Shown here: one piece after another, positions 44,440-54,040 of the stretch
Layout: the number at the start of each line of letters is the position of its first letter
Numbering within the stretch: the stretch's first letter is position 1
NCBI RefSeq assembly: GCF_900104385.1
Contig: NZ_FNJA01000004.1
Coordinates: 310,001-374,000, forward strand
Direction of reading: 5' to 3'
Origin: Rhodoferax sp. OV413
GTDB taxonomy: Bacteria > Pseudomonadota > Gammaproteobacteria > Burkholderiales > Burkholderiaceae_C
Length of the DNA: 64,000 nucleotides
Program-made: the position numbers and the translations under genes
The notes under the pieces: model-generated
What the model saw: only the letters and a program-made list of their open reading frames with translations
Told to the model about the DNA's origin: nothing
The model's database searches: none

Positions 44440-45417
44440 GTGAATAAAAAGCCTAACATGTTTCGTAAAATTGTAAACTCCATCTGGTTTAAGTTGACGA
44501 TTGCAATTTTGATTATTGGATTATTAATTTATTTCAATCGCATTGATATATCTGTAATCATTGCATTAACCAAAACCTGGCCATGGCTCGTGGGCGCACT
44601 GTTGCTGACTTTACCGCCATTCTGGATTGTCTCTTATCGCTTCAAGATCATACTTTCGAGCCAGGGCATTGATGTTTCTCACCCTCAAGCATTGCGCTGG
44701 ACAATGATCGGTTCTTTTTTTGATCTTGCCATGCCAAGCTCCAATGGGGGCGATTTTGTGAAGGCTGGTTATGTGGCAGAACATGTTGGTGCAGGCATGC
44801 GAACCCGTGCAGTCATGGCTGTAGCAATAGATCGCGTTGTAGGTTTATTGGGGCTTTTTTTACTTGCTGCGATAGTTAGTGTCATCGGATGGAATTTATT
44901 GGTAGACCTGCCTTCTCGTATTTTAGTGGTAGGCCTCTCATTTTTAGCTGGAATTGGTCCCTTGATTTTTCTCCGGATTGCTGGAGCACGCCGTCTTTAC
45001 AACAGCAGTCGCATTAACCGTTGGTTGATGGCACATTCGTGGGGACTTCGTTTAAAGCAAATGATTGGCTCCTTCAATGCATTACGCGAAAACCCTAGGA
45101 TACTGATTGCAAGTTTAGCACTTTCTATTTTGAACCATATTTTTTGGTGTACTGCATTGCTTTTTATTGCTTATGCAGTCGGAGACATCGTAAATCCATT
45201 GAAAGGATTTATAGTTTTCCCACTCGCCATATTTGGTGGAATTTTTGGTGTTGCCGGGGGTTTTGGCTTGGGGACTGCAGCATTTGATTTTTTGCTGTCA
45301 CATTTATTGCTTATTCAAAATGGGGCCGTTATCGGCCTGCTTTTTCAAATCATCGGGGCACTTTCCCGGCTACTCGGTCTACCGTACTTTCTAAAAAGTC
45401 ACCATATCCCACATTAG
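44440..45417 (+). CDS. lysylphosphatidylglycerol synthase TM region / flippase-like domain protein
   Basis: This is a 325-residue membrane protein with about eight TM helices, read from a GTG. The family (LPG_synthase_TM, YbhN/AglD-like) is recognised from LLTLPPFWIVSYRFKIILSS, LRWTMIGSFFDLAMPSSNGG with GDFVKAGY, the AVAIDRVVGLLGLFLLA helix, and GVAGGFGLGTAAFDFLLSHL. Members without the synthetase domain are common in glycan clusters and are proposed to flip or handle lipid-linked sugars. The gene is A+T-rich and ends the transcriptional block before gmd. Confidence 0.83.
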   Translation: MNKKPNMFRKIVNSIWFKLTIAILIIGLLIYFNRIDISVIIALTKTWPWLVGALLLTLPPFWIVSYRFKIILSSQGIDVSHPQALRWTMIGSFFDLAMPSSNGGDFVKAGYVAEHVGAGMRTRAVMAVAIDRVVGLLGLFLLAAIVSVIGWNLLVDLPSRILVVGLSFLAGIGPLIFLRIAGARRLYNSSRINRWLMAHSWGLRLKQMIGSFNALRENPRILIASLALSILNHIFWCTALLFIAYAVGDIVNPLKGFIVFPLAIFGGIFGVAGGFGLGTAAFDFLLSHLLLIQNGAVIGLLFQIIGALSRLLGLPYFLKSHHIPH

Positions 45418-45578
45418 TGGCTTAGTGGAGCACCAGTTCTATGAAGAAAGTAGTTTCTTTATTTCAAAAGCATTAGCTTGATAGCATCCGAAGCATCTAG
45501 CGGTTAAAATTTCAGGCTAAATTTAGCCGCCCTCCCGGCCGTTGCCGCACTTTAAAAATTGATTACCAGGAAATTAAA

Positions 45579-46673
45579 TTGAACCACCCAAAAGTTGCAC
45601 TAATTACCGGCGTCACAGGCCAAGATGGCGCTTACTTGGCCGAATTGTTACTGAAAAAAGGGTACATCGTGCACGGCGTAAAGCGCCGTTCCTCGCTGTT
45701 CAATACAGATCGTATTGACAACCTCTACCAGGATCCACATGTTGACAATGCAAAGTTCAAGTTGCACTACGGGGACCTGACGGACTCCACCAACTTAATC
45801 CGCATCATCCAGCAGGTGCAACCTGACGAGATATATAACCTGGCGGCCATGAGCCATGTTGCAGTGTCGTTCGAAACCCCTGAGTACACGGCCAATGCAG
45901 ACGGTATCGGCACCCTGCGCATCCTGGAGGCGATCCGTATCCTGGGCCTGGAGAAAAAGACTCGCTTTTACCAAGCATCCACATCTGAGCTGTATGGCCT
46001 GGTGCAGGAAACTCCGCAAAAGGAAACCACGCCGTTCTACCCGCGTAGCCCTTATGCCGTCGCCAAAATGTATGCGTTTTGGATCACGGTGAACTACCGC
46101 GAGGCCTATGGCATCTACGCCTGCAACGGCATTTTGTTCAACCACGAAAGTCCAATCCGTGGCGAAACCTTCGTGACGCGCAAAATCACCCGCGCCCTGG
46201 CACGCATCAAGCTTGATCTGCAGGACTGCCTATATCTGGGCAATATGGACTCTCTGCGGGACTGGGGCCATGCCAAAGACTATGTTGAGATGCAATGGTT
46301 GATGCTGCAGCAGGATAAGCCTGAAGACTTCGTCATCGCCACAGGTGTGCAGTACAGCGTGCGTGACTTCGTCAATGCTGCAGCCTTGGAACTCGGTATC
46401 CAAATGCGCTGGGAGGGCCAAGGGGTGGACGAAAAGGGCTACGATGCCTCCACAGGAAAATGTATTGTTCAAGTAGACCCTCGCTACTTCCGCCCCACCG
46501 AAGTCGAAACGCTGTTAGGTGATGCCACCAAGGCAAGACAGAAGCTTGGCTGGACACCGCAAATCAGCTTCCAGGAGTTGGTCTCGGAAATGGTGCGCTC
46601 CGACCTCAAGAGTGCACAACGCGACGAGCTGGTCAAAAAGCACGGCTTTACGACATACGATTACCACGAGTGA
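45579..46673 (+). CDS. gmd: GDP-mannose 4,6-dehydratase
   Basis: This 364-residue SDR enzyme converts GDP-D-mannose to GDP-4-keto-6-deoxymannose. Diagnostic Gmd stretches are [78 protein letters not shown] with the catalytic Thr/Ser and Glu, [20 protein letters not shown], and [16 protein letters not shown]. Translation appears to start at a TTG (45579) behind AGGAAAT; no in-frame ATG lies nearby upstream. It is preceded by a 161-bp gap, so it may have its own promoter. fcl follows 12 bp later. Confidence 0.97.
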   Translation: MNHPKVALITGVTGQDGAYLAELLLKKGYIVHGVKRRSSLFNTDRIDNLYQDPHVDNAKFKLHYGDLTDSTNLIRIIQQVQPDEIYNLAAMSHVAVSFETPEYTANADGIGTLRILEAIRILGLEKKTRFYQASTSELYGLVQETPQKETTPFYPRSPYAVAKMYAFWITVNYREAYGIYACNGILFNHESPIRGETFVTRKITRALARIKLDLQDCLYLGNMDSLRDWGHAKDYVEMQWLMLQQDKPEDFVIATGVQYSVRDFVNAAALELGIQMRWEGQGVDEKGYDASTGKCIVQVDPRYFRPTEVETLLGDATKARQKLGWTPQISFQELVSEMVRSDLKSAQRDELVKKHGFTTYDYHE

Positions 46674-46685
46674 AGCAAGTCTGCC

Positions 46686-47645
46686 ATGGATAAAACTAGC
46701 AAGATTTATGTTGCAGGCCATCGCGGTTTGGCCGGTAGCGCCATATTGCGTGCGTTGCAAGAACAGGGCTACACCAACCTTGTAACCCGCACCCACGCCG
46801 AGCTCGATCTGGAAGATGGGGCCGCTACACAGCGCTTCTTTGAGCAGGAGCGACCTGATGTGGTGTTTCTAGCCGCAGCCAAAGTCGGCGGTATTCAGGC
46901 AAATAACACCTACCCGGTTGATTTTTTGATGAGCAATTTGCTCATCCAATCCAATATCTTCCGCGCCGCGCATGCCTGCGCAGTGGAGCGACTGATCTTC
47001 CTGGGCAGTTCGTGTATTTATCCGCGCGATTGCCCCCAGCCTATCAAGGAAGAGTATTTGCTCACCGGCCCGCTGGAGCCGACCAACCGCCCCTACGCCC
47101 TGGCCAAAATTGCCGGCGTTGAAATGTGCTGGTCGTACAACCGCCAGCACGGCACGAAATGGCTGGCAGCCATGCCAACCAATTTGTATGGCCCTGGCGA
47201 CAACTACGACCTGAACAACTCGCATGTGCTACCCGCGTTAATCCGCAAGATGCACGATGCCAAACAAGCTGACGCCAAGGAAGTCGTGCTCTGGGGCAGC
47301 GGCACCCCCAAACGCGAATTCCTTTACGTGGACGATCTGGCCAACGCGTTGGTGTTCCTTGCGAGTCTAGACTCTGCACGCTACGACGCACTCACCCATC
47401 CTTCACTGTGCCCACTGATCAACGTGGGTTCTGGGGAAGACCTGAGCATCCGCGCATTGGCCGAAACCATTGCGAAAGTAGTAGGCTACACCGGCGAATT
47501 CGTGCAGGACACCAGCAAGCCCGACGGCACGATGCGGAAGATCATGGATGTATCCAAAGTCCGTAATTTGGGATGGGCGCCCACGATCGATTTGCGTACC
47601 GGCATCAAAAAGGCCTACGACAACTATTTGTGCAGCCAGGCATAG
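46686..47645 (+). CDS. fcl: GDP-L-fucose synthase
   Basis: This is a 319-residue epimerase-reductase that turns GDP-4-keto-6-deoxymannose into GDP-L-fucose with NADPH. Motifs are KIYVAGHRGLAGSAILRALQ, then FLAAAKVGGIQANNTYPVDF and IFLGSSCIYPRDCPQPIKEE. Tyr and Lys are in NRPYALAKIAGVEMCWSYNR, and NLYGPGDNYDLNNSHVLPAL and WGSGTPKREFLYVDDLANAL follow. Together with gmd it supplies fucose to the glycan. A GT2 gene starts 20 bp after the stop. Confidence 0.97.
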   Translation: MDKTSKIYVAGHRGLAGSAILRALQEQGYTNLVTRTHAELDLEDGAATQRFFEQERPDVVFLAAAKVGGIQANNTYPVDFLMSNLLIQSNIFRAAHACAVERLIFLGSSCIYPRDCPQPIKEEYLLTGPLEPTNRPYALAKIAGVEMCWSYNRQHGTKWLAAMPTNLYGPGDNYDLNNSHVLPALIRKMHDAKQADAKEVVLWGSGTPKREFLYVDDLANALVFLASLDSARYDALTHPSLCPLINVGSGEDLSIRALAETIAKVVGYTGEFVQDTSKPDGTMRKIMDVSKVRNLGWAPTIDLRTGIKKAYDNYLCSQA

Positions 47646-47665
47646 ACAACGCACGCGGGTCGGCT

Positions 47666-48655
47666 GTGAAACTCTCTGTTTCTGTTGCCTTGTGCACCCA
47701 CAACGGCGCACGTTTCATACTCGACCAGGTCAACAGCATTTGCCAGCAAAGCATCTTGCCGAGGCAGATGGTTATATCGGACGATGCATCCAACGATACC
47801 TGCGTCGAGATCGCCGAATCGGCGATTGCCAAGCTGCAATCCCAATCGGCCGTGCAGGTACAGATATTGCGCAATAACCCGTCATTGAAGGTCGTCAAGA
47901 ACTTTGAGCAGGCGGTGTCGGCCTGCACCGGCGATCTGATTGCCTTGTGTGACCAGGATGACGCCTGGCACCCTGACCGGCTGGAGCGCATGGTGGCCGA
48001 ATTTGAGCGCCGCCCTGACCTGCTGCTGCTGCACAGCAATGCGCGGCTGATCGACGCCCAGGGCAAGGATCTGTCCGAGTCATTGTTTGAAGCCATAGAA
48101 GTTCAGCCTTTCGAACTGGCGTGGATACACAGCGGGCGGGCTATTGATACCTTGCTGCGTCGCAACGTGGTGACGGGCGCCACCACGGTATTCCGCCGTT
48201 CGCTACTGCAATACGCGCTGCCCTTCCCGCGTGAGTGGCTGCACGACGAATGGCTGGCCATGGTTGCGGCGTCTGTGGGCCGTGTCGATGTGCTGGAGGC
48301 CCCGCTGATCGACTACCGCCAGCATGCAGCCAACCAAGTCGGAGCCCGCCGAGAAACCCTGCTCGGAAAGATGCAAAAAGCGCTGTCCACCCGCGACCAC
48401 ACGCTCGCCGCCCGTGCGGTCAGGGTCGAAATACTGCTAGCCCGCTTGCTGCAGTTCGGCGATGCGGTATCGCCCGACACCATCGCAAAAGTGAGAAAAA
48501 AACTGGCGCACCAACGCTTTAGAGCCTCGCTACCGCAACGCCGCGCGGCCCGCTGGCTTCCTGTATTGGGTGAGCTTGTCACCGGTCGCTACAACCAGTT
48601 TGGCCGCGGCCTGCATTGCGTAGCGCGTGACTTGCTAGAGTCTGGCGGCGGGTGA
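47666..48655 (+). CDS. family 2 glycosyltransferase (candidate fucosyl/rhamnosyltransferase)
   Basis: This 329-residue GT-A enzyme is read from GTG 47666 (VKLSVSVALCTHNGARFILD). It contains QMVISDDASNDTCVEIAESA, the DxD-type site in LIALCDQDDAWHPDRLERMV, and NVVTGATTVFRRSLL with PREWLHDEWLAMVAASVG, typical of O-antigen GT2 enzymes. Position after fcl suggests GDP-fucose as donor, but dTDP-sugars are also possible. The frame extends upstream to ATG 47573 inside fcl without homology. Its 3' end overlaps the convergent MFS gene by 21 bp. Confidence 0.88.
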   Translation: MKLSVSVALCTHNGARFILDQVNSICQQSILPRQMVISDDASNDTCVEIAESAIAKLQSQSAVQVQILRNNPSLKVVKNFEQAVSACTGDLIALCDQDDAWHPDRLERMVAEFERRPDLLLLHSNARLIDAQGKDLSESLFEAIEVQPFELAWIHSGRAIDTLLRRNVVTGATTVFRRSLLQYALPFPREWLHDEWLAMVAASVGRVDVLEAPLIDYRQHAANQVGARRETLLGKMQKALSTRDHTLAARAVRVEILLARLLQFGDAVSPDTIAKVRKKLAHQRFRASLPQRRAARWLPVLGELVTGRYNQFGRGLHCVARDLLESGGG

Positions 48656-49837
48656 GCCCTGCAACCGCCACACCCGGTACGCGCACCCGACGGCTATCAA
48701 ACTCATAGCTAGTGACGCCCAGTACACAAGCGCCAGGCCGTATTTTGAGCTTAAATATCCGCCTGCCAAAGCACCCAGGACACCTGGGCAACCATAGCCG
48801 AGCACGGTATACAGAGCCTGCCCTCTTCCGCGCAGGCGACCCGGAAAGTGGTGCGACAGCAAACTGATGCACACGCCGTGGTGTGCAGCAAAGGTCAGTG
48901 CGTGCAGGGTCTGGGCCAGCACCAGCACCCACAGAACGCTGGCACTGCTGGCGGTCAGCAGCATGCGGACGGCCATCGCCGCGGCGCTGAGCATCAACCA
49001 GGCCGGTAGGCTGAAGCGCGACAGCCAGCGGCTCTGCGTGAAAAACCAGGCGACTTCTGCCACCACCGATACAGCCCATAGCAGGCCGATGGTGGTTTTG
49101 CTGTAACCCAGAGAATCCAGGTACAGCGAAAAAAACACATTGATGCCGGTATGCGACAGCACCTGGAAGAAGCAGCTGACAAACAGCCACTGCACCGACC
49201 GTTCGCGCAAGATGGGCCACACGGGCGGCCGCGGGTGGCGGGTGTGCACAGCCTCCTTGGTGTTGGGCATCCAGGCACTGCTGGCCAGCAGAATCAGCAG
49301 CGTCACCCAGGTCAGAGCCGGAAAGCTTTGCATGCCGAAGCGGTCGAACCACATGCCGAACAGCAGCACCGAGAGCATGAAGCCAACCGATCCCCACAGC
49401 CGCACGCGCCCATAGCGGCGGGCGTTGAATCCACCGTCCCGGCTGACCAGTTCGGCCAGGGCGGCTTCGCTCATCGGTGTCATGGAGCTGGTGTGCGTGT
49501 AGATCAGTAGGAGCACCGCCCCCAGCCAGACGTAGCCCCATCCGAGTGCCAGCCCCAGCGATGCCACCAAGGCGGCAGCCGCACAGTAGCGCAGCAAAGC
49601 CACCCGCTCACCGGTGTGGTCGCTCAAGGCCCCCCAGGCATAAGGCGCAAACAGGCGCGTCGTGGCTTGTACCGATGTCAGCACCGAAATCGCCAACAAC
49701 CCCATGCCCTGGCTCTTCAGCCACAGCGGCAGGTAAGAGGTAAAAAAGCCTACATGGGCGAAGTAGCAGGCCGAAAACAGTGCAAACGGGGCCAACTGGC
49801 GGCGGCTGACCGCCTGCCCACTGGCCGCCGCGGGCAT
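48635..49837 (-). CDS. MFS transporter, HcaT/nucleoside-symporter-like
   Basis: This is a 400-residue protein with 12 TM helices of the MFS_1-like (3-phenylpropionate transporter) group. RQLAPFALFSACYFAHVGFF starts helix 1; FTSYLPLWLKSQGMGLLAIS and APYAWGALSDHTGERVALLR carry the helix 2-3 motif; FMLSVLLFGMWFDRFGMQSF and the LHALTFAAHHGVCISLLSHH helix follow. The substrate is not evident. Its ATG overlaps the aroC stop (TGATG), so aroC and this gene are co-transcribed. The C-terminal helix codons include a copy of the dispersed repeat (48692-48745). Confidence 0.88.
   Translation of the reverse strand: MPAAASGQAVSRRQLAPFALFSACYFAHVGFFTSYLPLWLKSQGMGLLAISVLTSVQATTRLFAPYAWGALSDHTGERVALLRYCAAAALVASLGLALGWGYVWLGAVLLLIYTHTSSMTPMSEAALAELVSRDGGFNARRYGRVRLWGSVGFMLSVLLFGMWFDRFGMQSFPALTWVTLLILLASSAWMPNTKEAVHTRHPRPPVWPILRERSVQWLFVSCFFQVLSHTGINVFFSLYLDSLGYSKTTIGLLWAVSVVAEVAWFFTQSRWLSRFSLPAWLMLSAAAMAVRMLLTASSASVLWVLVLAQTLHALTFAAHHGVCISLLSHHFPGRLRGRGQALYTVLGYGCPGVLGALAGGYLSSKYGLALVYWASLAMSLIAVGCAYRVWRLQGSPAARL
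48692..48745 (+). repeat. dispersed repeat copy within the MFS gene
   Basis: GCTATC(N6)CATAGCTAGTGACGCCCAG followed by AAGCGCCAGGCCGTATTTT fits the repeat pattern closely. It sits in codons for the last transmembrane helices of the MFS protein, close to the convergent junction with the polysaccharide cluster. Confidence 0.45.
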
Positions 49838-50934
49838 CAGATCGCCGAAGCAGCGATGGGTGCTACCGGCTGAACCACATCAGCGTTCTGGGCGCGCTGG
49901 CGCAGGGCATGCTCCATCACCACCAGGGCTAACAGCGCCTCCACAATCGGCGTGGCACGGATACCTACACAAGGGTCATGGCGGCCCTTGGTCACCACAT
50001 CCACCGGTTGGCCTTGCGTATCGATGGACTCGCGTGGCGTGATGATGGAACTGGTAGGCTTGATCGCGATGGAGACTTCCAGGTCCTGGCCGGTGCTGAT
50101 ACCGCCGAGCACGCCGCCGGCGTTGTTCGACTTGAAGCCTTCAGGCGACAGCGAATCACCATGCATACTGCCGCGTTGCGCCACGCTGGCGAAGCCTGCA
50201 CCGATCTCCACGCCCTTGACGGCATTCAGGCCCATCATTGCGAAGGCGATGTCGGCATCCAGCTTGTCGTACAAAGGTTCGCCCAGGCCGACCGGCACGC
50301 CACTGGCCGTGACCCGGATGCGTGCGCCGCAGGAATCGCCGGCTTTGCGCAGGGCATCCATGTAGTCCTCCAGTGCCGATACATCGGCTACCGGCGCGTA
50401 GAACGGGTTGTTCGGCACATGCTCCCAGCTCTCGAACGGAATGGCCAGATCCCCCACCTGGGTCATGCAGCCACGGAAGGACACGCCGTATTTCTCGGCC
50501 AGCCATTTCTTGGCGACGGCGCCGGCGGCCACCGTGGGCGCGGTCAGGCGGGCTGATGAGCGGCCGCCGCCCCGCGGGTCGCGGATGCCGAACTTGTGCC
50601 AGTAGGTGTAGTCGGCATGGCCAGGCCGGAAGCTCTGCGCGATGGCGCTGTAGTCTTTGCTGCGCTGGTCGGCATTGCGGATCAGCAAGGCAATGGGGGT
50701 GCCGGTGGTTTTGCCCTCGTACACGCCGCTCAGGATCTCGACCGTATCGGGCTCGTTGCGCTGGGTCACGTGGCGGCTGGTGCCCGGGCGGCGGCGGTCC
50801 AGGTCAGCCTGGATATCCGCCTCACACAAGGCCATGCCCGGGGGGCAGCCGTCAATCACGCAGCCAATGGCTGGGCCGTGGGATTCACCAAAGTTGGTGA
50901 CTGCGAATAGGGTTCCGAAGGTATTGCCGCTCAT
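49837..50934 (-). CDS. aroC: chorismate synthase
   Basis: This 365-residue enzyme uses reduced FMN to make chorismate from EPSP, the last common step of aromatic synthesis. Conserved signatures are [58 protein letters not shown] (the AroC signature), [20 protein letters not shown] and [20 protein letters not shown]. Length is normal. The stop shares bases with the MFS start downstream. A 116-bp divergent gap separates it from the cupin gene. Confidence 0.98.
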   Translation of the reverse strand: MSGNTFGTLFAVTNFGESHGPAIGCVIDGCPPGMALCEADIQADLDRRRPGTSRHVTQRNEPDTVEILSGVYEGKTTGTPIALLIRNADQRSKDYSAIAQSFRPGHADYTYWHKFGIRDPRGGGRSSARLTAPTVAAGAVAKKWLAEKYGVSFRGCMTQVGDLAIPFESWEHVPNNPFYAPVADVSALEDYMDALRKAGDSCGARIRVTASGVPVGLGEPLYDKLDADIAFAMMGLNAVKGVEIGAGFASVAQRGSMHGDSLSPEGFKSNNAGGVLGGISTGQDLEVSIAIKPTSSIITPRESIDTQGQPVDVVTKGRHDPCVGIRATPIVEALLALVVMEHALRQRAQNADVVQPVAPIAASAI

Positions 50935-51050
50935 AGGCTGAATTATCCCCCAGGACGCGCGCCGGGCCCGGCCACGCCGCAGGAACAGTTCATGCTTATG
51001 CGGCCCTGCACCCCTGCAGGTGTGTGCGTACTTTTTTCAAGGAGAGGCCT

Positions 51051-51473
51051 ATGCTGCAAGCAACCACCACCGAGTTCTCCCACGTCAAGCCAGAGGACAC
51101 GCAGTATGTCAGCGGCGGTTTGCGCGACTTCTTTCTGTACCGCGATCTGGGTATTGCAGAAGCCACGCACGGAAAGGTGATTGCGCACCTTGTTAAAGCC
51201 AATATGGCGCCAGAAAAGGGCACGGGCTGGCACCGGCATGAAGCAGACTTCCAGATTGTCATCATGGTCAAGGGCTGGGCCCGCTTCATGTACGAAGACA
51301 AGGAGACCTTGGTACAGGCGGGCGACTGCGTGCACCAGCGCCCCGGCATACGCCACTACCTGTTCGATTACTCGCCCGATATGGAATACCTGGAAATCGT
51401 GTCGCCGGCGGATTTCAAATCCATCGAAGTAGAACCGGTGTGCGACATCCCGGAATCGACACCCTGGAAGTAA
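51051..51473 (+). CDS. small cupin-domain protein
   Basis: The protein has 140 residues. The cupin barrel contains GTGWHRHEADFQIVIMVKGW, with the His, His and Glu/Gln metal-ligand positions, and GDCVHQRPGIRHYLFDYSPD for the second motif. YLEIVSPADFKSIEVEPV closes the domain. Substrate unknown. A strong ribosome site (AAGGAGAGG, 51039-51047) fixes the start at ATG 51051 rather than the GTG at 51024. Confidence 0.88.
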   Translation: MLQATTTEFSHVKPEDTQYVSGGLRDFFLYRDLGIAEATHGKVIAHLVKANMAPEKGTGWHRHEADFQIVIMVKGWARFMYEDKETLVQAGDCVHQRPGIRHYLFDYSPDMEYLEIVSPADFKSIEVEPVCDIPESTPWK

Positions 51474-51506
51474 GCAACTCGCAGGGGGTATTGAGCCCCC
51501 TCCCCC

Positions 51507-52163
51507 TCAAAACTCGGCGTCCAGCTCGTCAATATCGTCGGGCTCTTGCAGGGCCTCGGCAACCCACTCCTGCATGGCGGGCAGTTCCATGATGCGCTGG
51601 CAATAGGCGGCACACACCGGGTCCAGTGCCACGTTGTAGGTCAGGAAACGGGTCACTACGGGCGCATACATGGCGTCGGCCAGGCCCACCTGCTCGCCAA
51701 ACAGGTACGGGCCACCGTAATTGGCCAGGCATTCCTTCCAGATTTCCACAATCCGGTCAATGTCGCTCTGGGCCCGTGACCAGATTTTGAAGTCGGCAAA
51801 ATGCGCCTTGATGTTCATCGGCAAGGCAGTGCGCAGGGACGAAAAGCCCGAATGCATCTCGCCGCAGATGGCCCGGCAATGGGCCCGGGCCGCCTGGTCG
51901 GTCGGCAGCAGACCGGCCTTGGGCTTGATTTCGTTCAGGTATTCGCCAATCGCCAAGGTGTCCCACACCTTGATTTTGTTGTGCTGCAAGGACGGCACCA
52001 GCATGGACGAGGACAACAGCATCATCTCGGCCTTCATGGCCGGATCGTCGGGAGAGACCACTTTTTCGGTGAACTCCAGCCCCGCCAACTTGGCAGCCAA
52101 CCAACCACGCAAAGCCCAGGCACCATAGTTTTTGCTGCTGATCGTCAACTCTGCTTTACGCAT
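51507..52163 (-). CDS. glutathione S-transferase family protein
   Basis: This is a 218-residue GST. The N-terminal thioredoxin-like domain reads MRKAELTISSKNYGAWALRG, with Ser/Asn near the glutathione site, and SSSMLVPSLQHNKIKVWDTL contains the cis-Pro loop. The IGEYLNEIKPKAGLLPTD stretch leads to the helical domain, which includes FGEQVGLADAMYAPVVTRFL. It may detoxify electrophiles or act as a small-molecule lyase or isomerase. Start at the ATG giving homology; the longer frame to 52370 has no support. It is convergent with the cupin gene (33 bp apart). Confidence 0.9.
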   Translation of the reverse strand: MRKAELTISSKNYGAWALRGWLAAKLAGLEFTEKVVSPDDPAMKAEMMLLSSSMLVPSLQHNKIKVWDTLAIGEYLNEIKPKAGLLPTDQAARAHCRAICGEMHSGFSSLRTALPMNIKAHFADFKIWSRAQSDIDRIVEIWKECLANYGGPYLFGEQVGLADAMYAPVVTRFLTYNVALDPVCAAYCQRIMELPAMQEWVAEALQEPDDIDELDAEF

Positions 52164-52307
52164 GGATGCTCCTTGTGTGGTGAGCCTGTTGAGCAAGGGC
52201 TGTGCCAAAGCCTGCACCGGTTTCGCCCGCTTCCACACAAATGGGGATGGATGGCCCATAACTTGCCTGCATTGGATATATCTCGCTTCGAGCCAGGAAC
52301 CTCCCCC

Positions 52308-53519
52308 ATGCTTTACCAGGCCTATCAACTCCAATCCGACTTGATGTCGCCTTTTCGCCTGATGGCCCAAAGCCTCGGCGCCAACCTGTGGTTCAAAGAC
52401 ACCGACCGCAGCCCGGTACGGCGTATCGCCGCGGCCTGCGACGTGTTTTCACGCCTGCGACTCACCCATACGCGGCCCAGCTACGGCATTACGTCGGTGA
52501 AAGTGGGCGACAAAGAGGTCGAAGTGGTCGAGGAAACCACCCTCAGCATGCCATTTGGCACCCTGCTGCACTTCAAAAAACCGGGCGTCGCCGACCAGCC
52601 GCCGGTATTACTGGTTGCGCCCTTGTCGGGCCACTTTGCGACCTTGCTGCGTGAAACCCTGCGCACCCTGCTACAAGACCACGACGTCTACATCACCGAC
52701 TGGCACAACGCCCGCGATGTCGCCCTGACCCACGGCGCGTTTACGCTGGACGACTACGCCGAGCACATGATCCGCTTCATCGAAGAGATCGGCCCCGGCA
52801 GCCACGTGGTCGCCGTGTGCCAGCCCTGCGTGGCGGCGCTGGCGGCCACAGCCATCATGGCCGAGGACAACCACCCCAGCCAACCGCGCAGCCTGACGCT
52901 GATGGCGGGCCCGGTCGACTGCCGTATCAATCCCACGGCCGTCAACACCCTGGCCATCAGCAAGCCGATCGAATGGTTCGAGAAAAACCTGATCAGCCAC
53001 GTGCCGCTGCCGCACAAGGGCTTTATGCGCCGGGTCTACCCAGGCTTCATCCAGCTCAGCGCCTTCCTGAGCATGAACCCCGAACGCCACAAACAGCAGT
53101 TCAAGGACATGTACAAATACCTGCTCGAAGGCGATATCGACCAGGCCGACAAGATCCGTACCTTCTACGACGAATACCTGGCGGTGAACGACCTTCCGGC
53201 CGAGTTCTACCTGGAAACCGTGGCCAAGGTGTTCCAGACCTACGACCTGCCGCGCGGTGTGCTCAGCTACAAGGACCGCATCGTCAAACCCGCAGCCATC
53301 CGCCGCACCGCACTGATGACCGTGGAGGGTGAGCGCGACGACATCTGCTCGGTCGGCCAGACCATGGCCGCCCAAGACCTGGCCAGCAGCGTGCGGCCCA
53401 GCATGCGCACCCACCACATCCAGACCGGCGTGGGCCACTACGGCGTGTTCAGTGGCAAAAAATGGAACCAGCAGATCTACCCTAGGGTGCGCGACATGAT
53501 CTACGCCAACCAGCTCTGA
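52308..53519 (+). CDS. phaZ: intracellular poly(3-hydroxybutyrate) depolymerase
   Basis: This is a 403-residue PhaZ of the Cupriavidus PhaZa type. It matches MLYQAYQLQSDLMSPFRLMA at the start, DVYITDWHNARDVALTHGAF, and the catalytic-Cys lipase-box-like motif HVVAVCQPCVAALAATAIMA (Cys in place of Ser). LMAGPVDCRINPTAVN follows, and near the end TALMTVEGERDDICSVGQTM and HIQTGVGHYGVFSGKKWNQQ contain the Asp and His of the triad. It mobilises stored PHB in the cytoplasm. It is followed by a strong bidirectional terminator. Confidence 0.94.
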   Translation: MLYQAYQLQSDLMSPFRLMAQSLGANLWFKDTDRSPVRRIAAACDVFSRLRLTHTRPSYGITSVKVGDKEVEVVEETTLSMPFGTLLHFKKPGVADQPPVLLVAPLSGHFATLLRETLRTLLQDHDVYITDWHNARDVALTHGAFTLDDYAEHMIRFIEEIGPGSHVVAVCQPCVAALAATAIMAEDNHPSQPRSLTLMAGPVDCRINPTAVNTLAISKPIEWFEKNLISHVPLPHKGFMRRVYPGFIQLSAFLSMNPERHKQQFKDMYKYLLEGDIDQADKIRTFYDEYLAVNDLPAEFYLETVAKVFQTYDLPRGVLSYKDRIVKPAAIRRTALMTVEGERDDICSVGQTMAAQDLASSVRPSMRTHHIQTGVGHYGVFSGKKWNQQIYPRVRDMIYANQL

Positions 53520-53534
53520 ACGCTAGCCCCCAAC

Positions 53535-53568
53535 AAAAAAGCCCAGCGATACCAGCCGGGCTTTTTTT
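53535..53568. terminator. bidirectional intrinsic terminator
   Basis: AAAAAAGCCC at 53535-53544 pairs with GGGCTTTTTT at 53558-53567 around a 13-nt loop, followed by one more T. It lies between the convergent phaZ and CBS-protein genes and has a U-run on either strand, so it can end transcription from both sides. Confidence 0.92.
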
Positions 53569-53584
53569 ATGCGCTGACGGGAAA

Positions 53585-54040
53585 TCAGCCTTCTTTGTCT
53601 TCATCACCCGCCGGCCAGTCGCGGATGTAGGCTTTGAGCATCTTGTTCTCGAAATTCTGGCTGTCCACCACGGCCTTGGCCACGTCGTAAAAGCTGATGA
53701 CCCCCATCAGCATCTTCTGGTTCATCACCGGCATGTAGCGGGCGTGGCGCTCCAGCATCATGCGGCGCACTTCGTCGAGCTCGGTTTCAGGGGTGCAGGT
53801 CAGGGGATGGTCGTCCATGGCGGTACGCACCAGGGTCGAACCCAGGGCGCCACCGTTCTTCACCACCAGCTGGATCACCTCGCGAAAGGTCAGCATGCCG
53901 ACCAGATCGCCGTGGAACATCACCACCAGGGAGCCAATGTCCTTCTCGGCCATCACCGACACGGCACTGGAGAGAAGCTCGTCCGGATTGGCGGTATAGA
54001 GCGTGCTGCCTTTCACACGCAGGATGTCGCTGACTTTCAT
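53585..54040 (-). CDS. CBS-domain protein
   Basis: The protein is 151 residues and made of two CBS motifs: ELLSSAVSVMAEKDIGSLVV with GDLVGMLTFREVIQLVVK, and HARYMPVMNQKMLMGVISFY with DVAKAVVD. CBS pairs bind adenosine nucleotides and regulate partner proteins. No catalytic domain is attached. The ATG at 54038-54040 follows a GAGAAACC ribosome region; a longer frame to 54133 lacks support. Confidence 0.92.
   Translation of the reverse strand: MKVSDILRVKGSTLYTANPDELLSSAVSVMAEKDIGSLVVMFHGDLVGMLTFREVIQLVVKNGGALGSTLVRTAMDDHPLTCTPETELDEVRRMMLERHARYMPVMNQKMLMGVISFYDVAKAVVDSQNFENKMLKAYIRDWPAGDEDKEG

Noticed and set aside
19075-48655. Insertion sequences or an integrase in the glycan cluster
   Set aside because: No transposase, integrase or terminal inverted repeats were seen; the duplication is explained by recombination between homologous genes.
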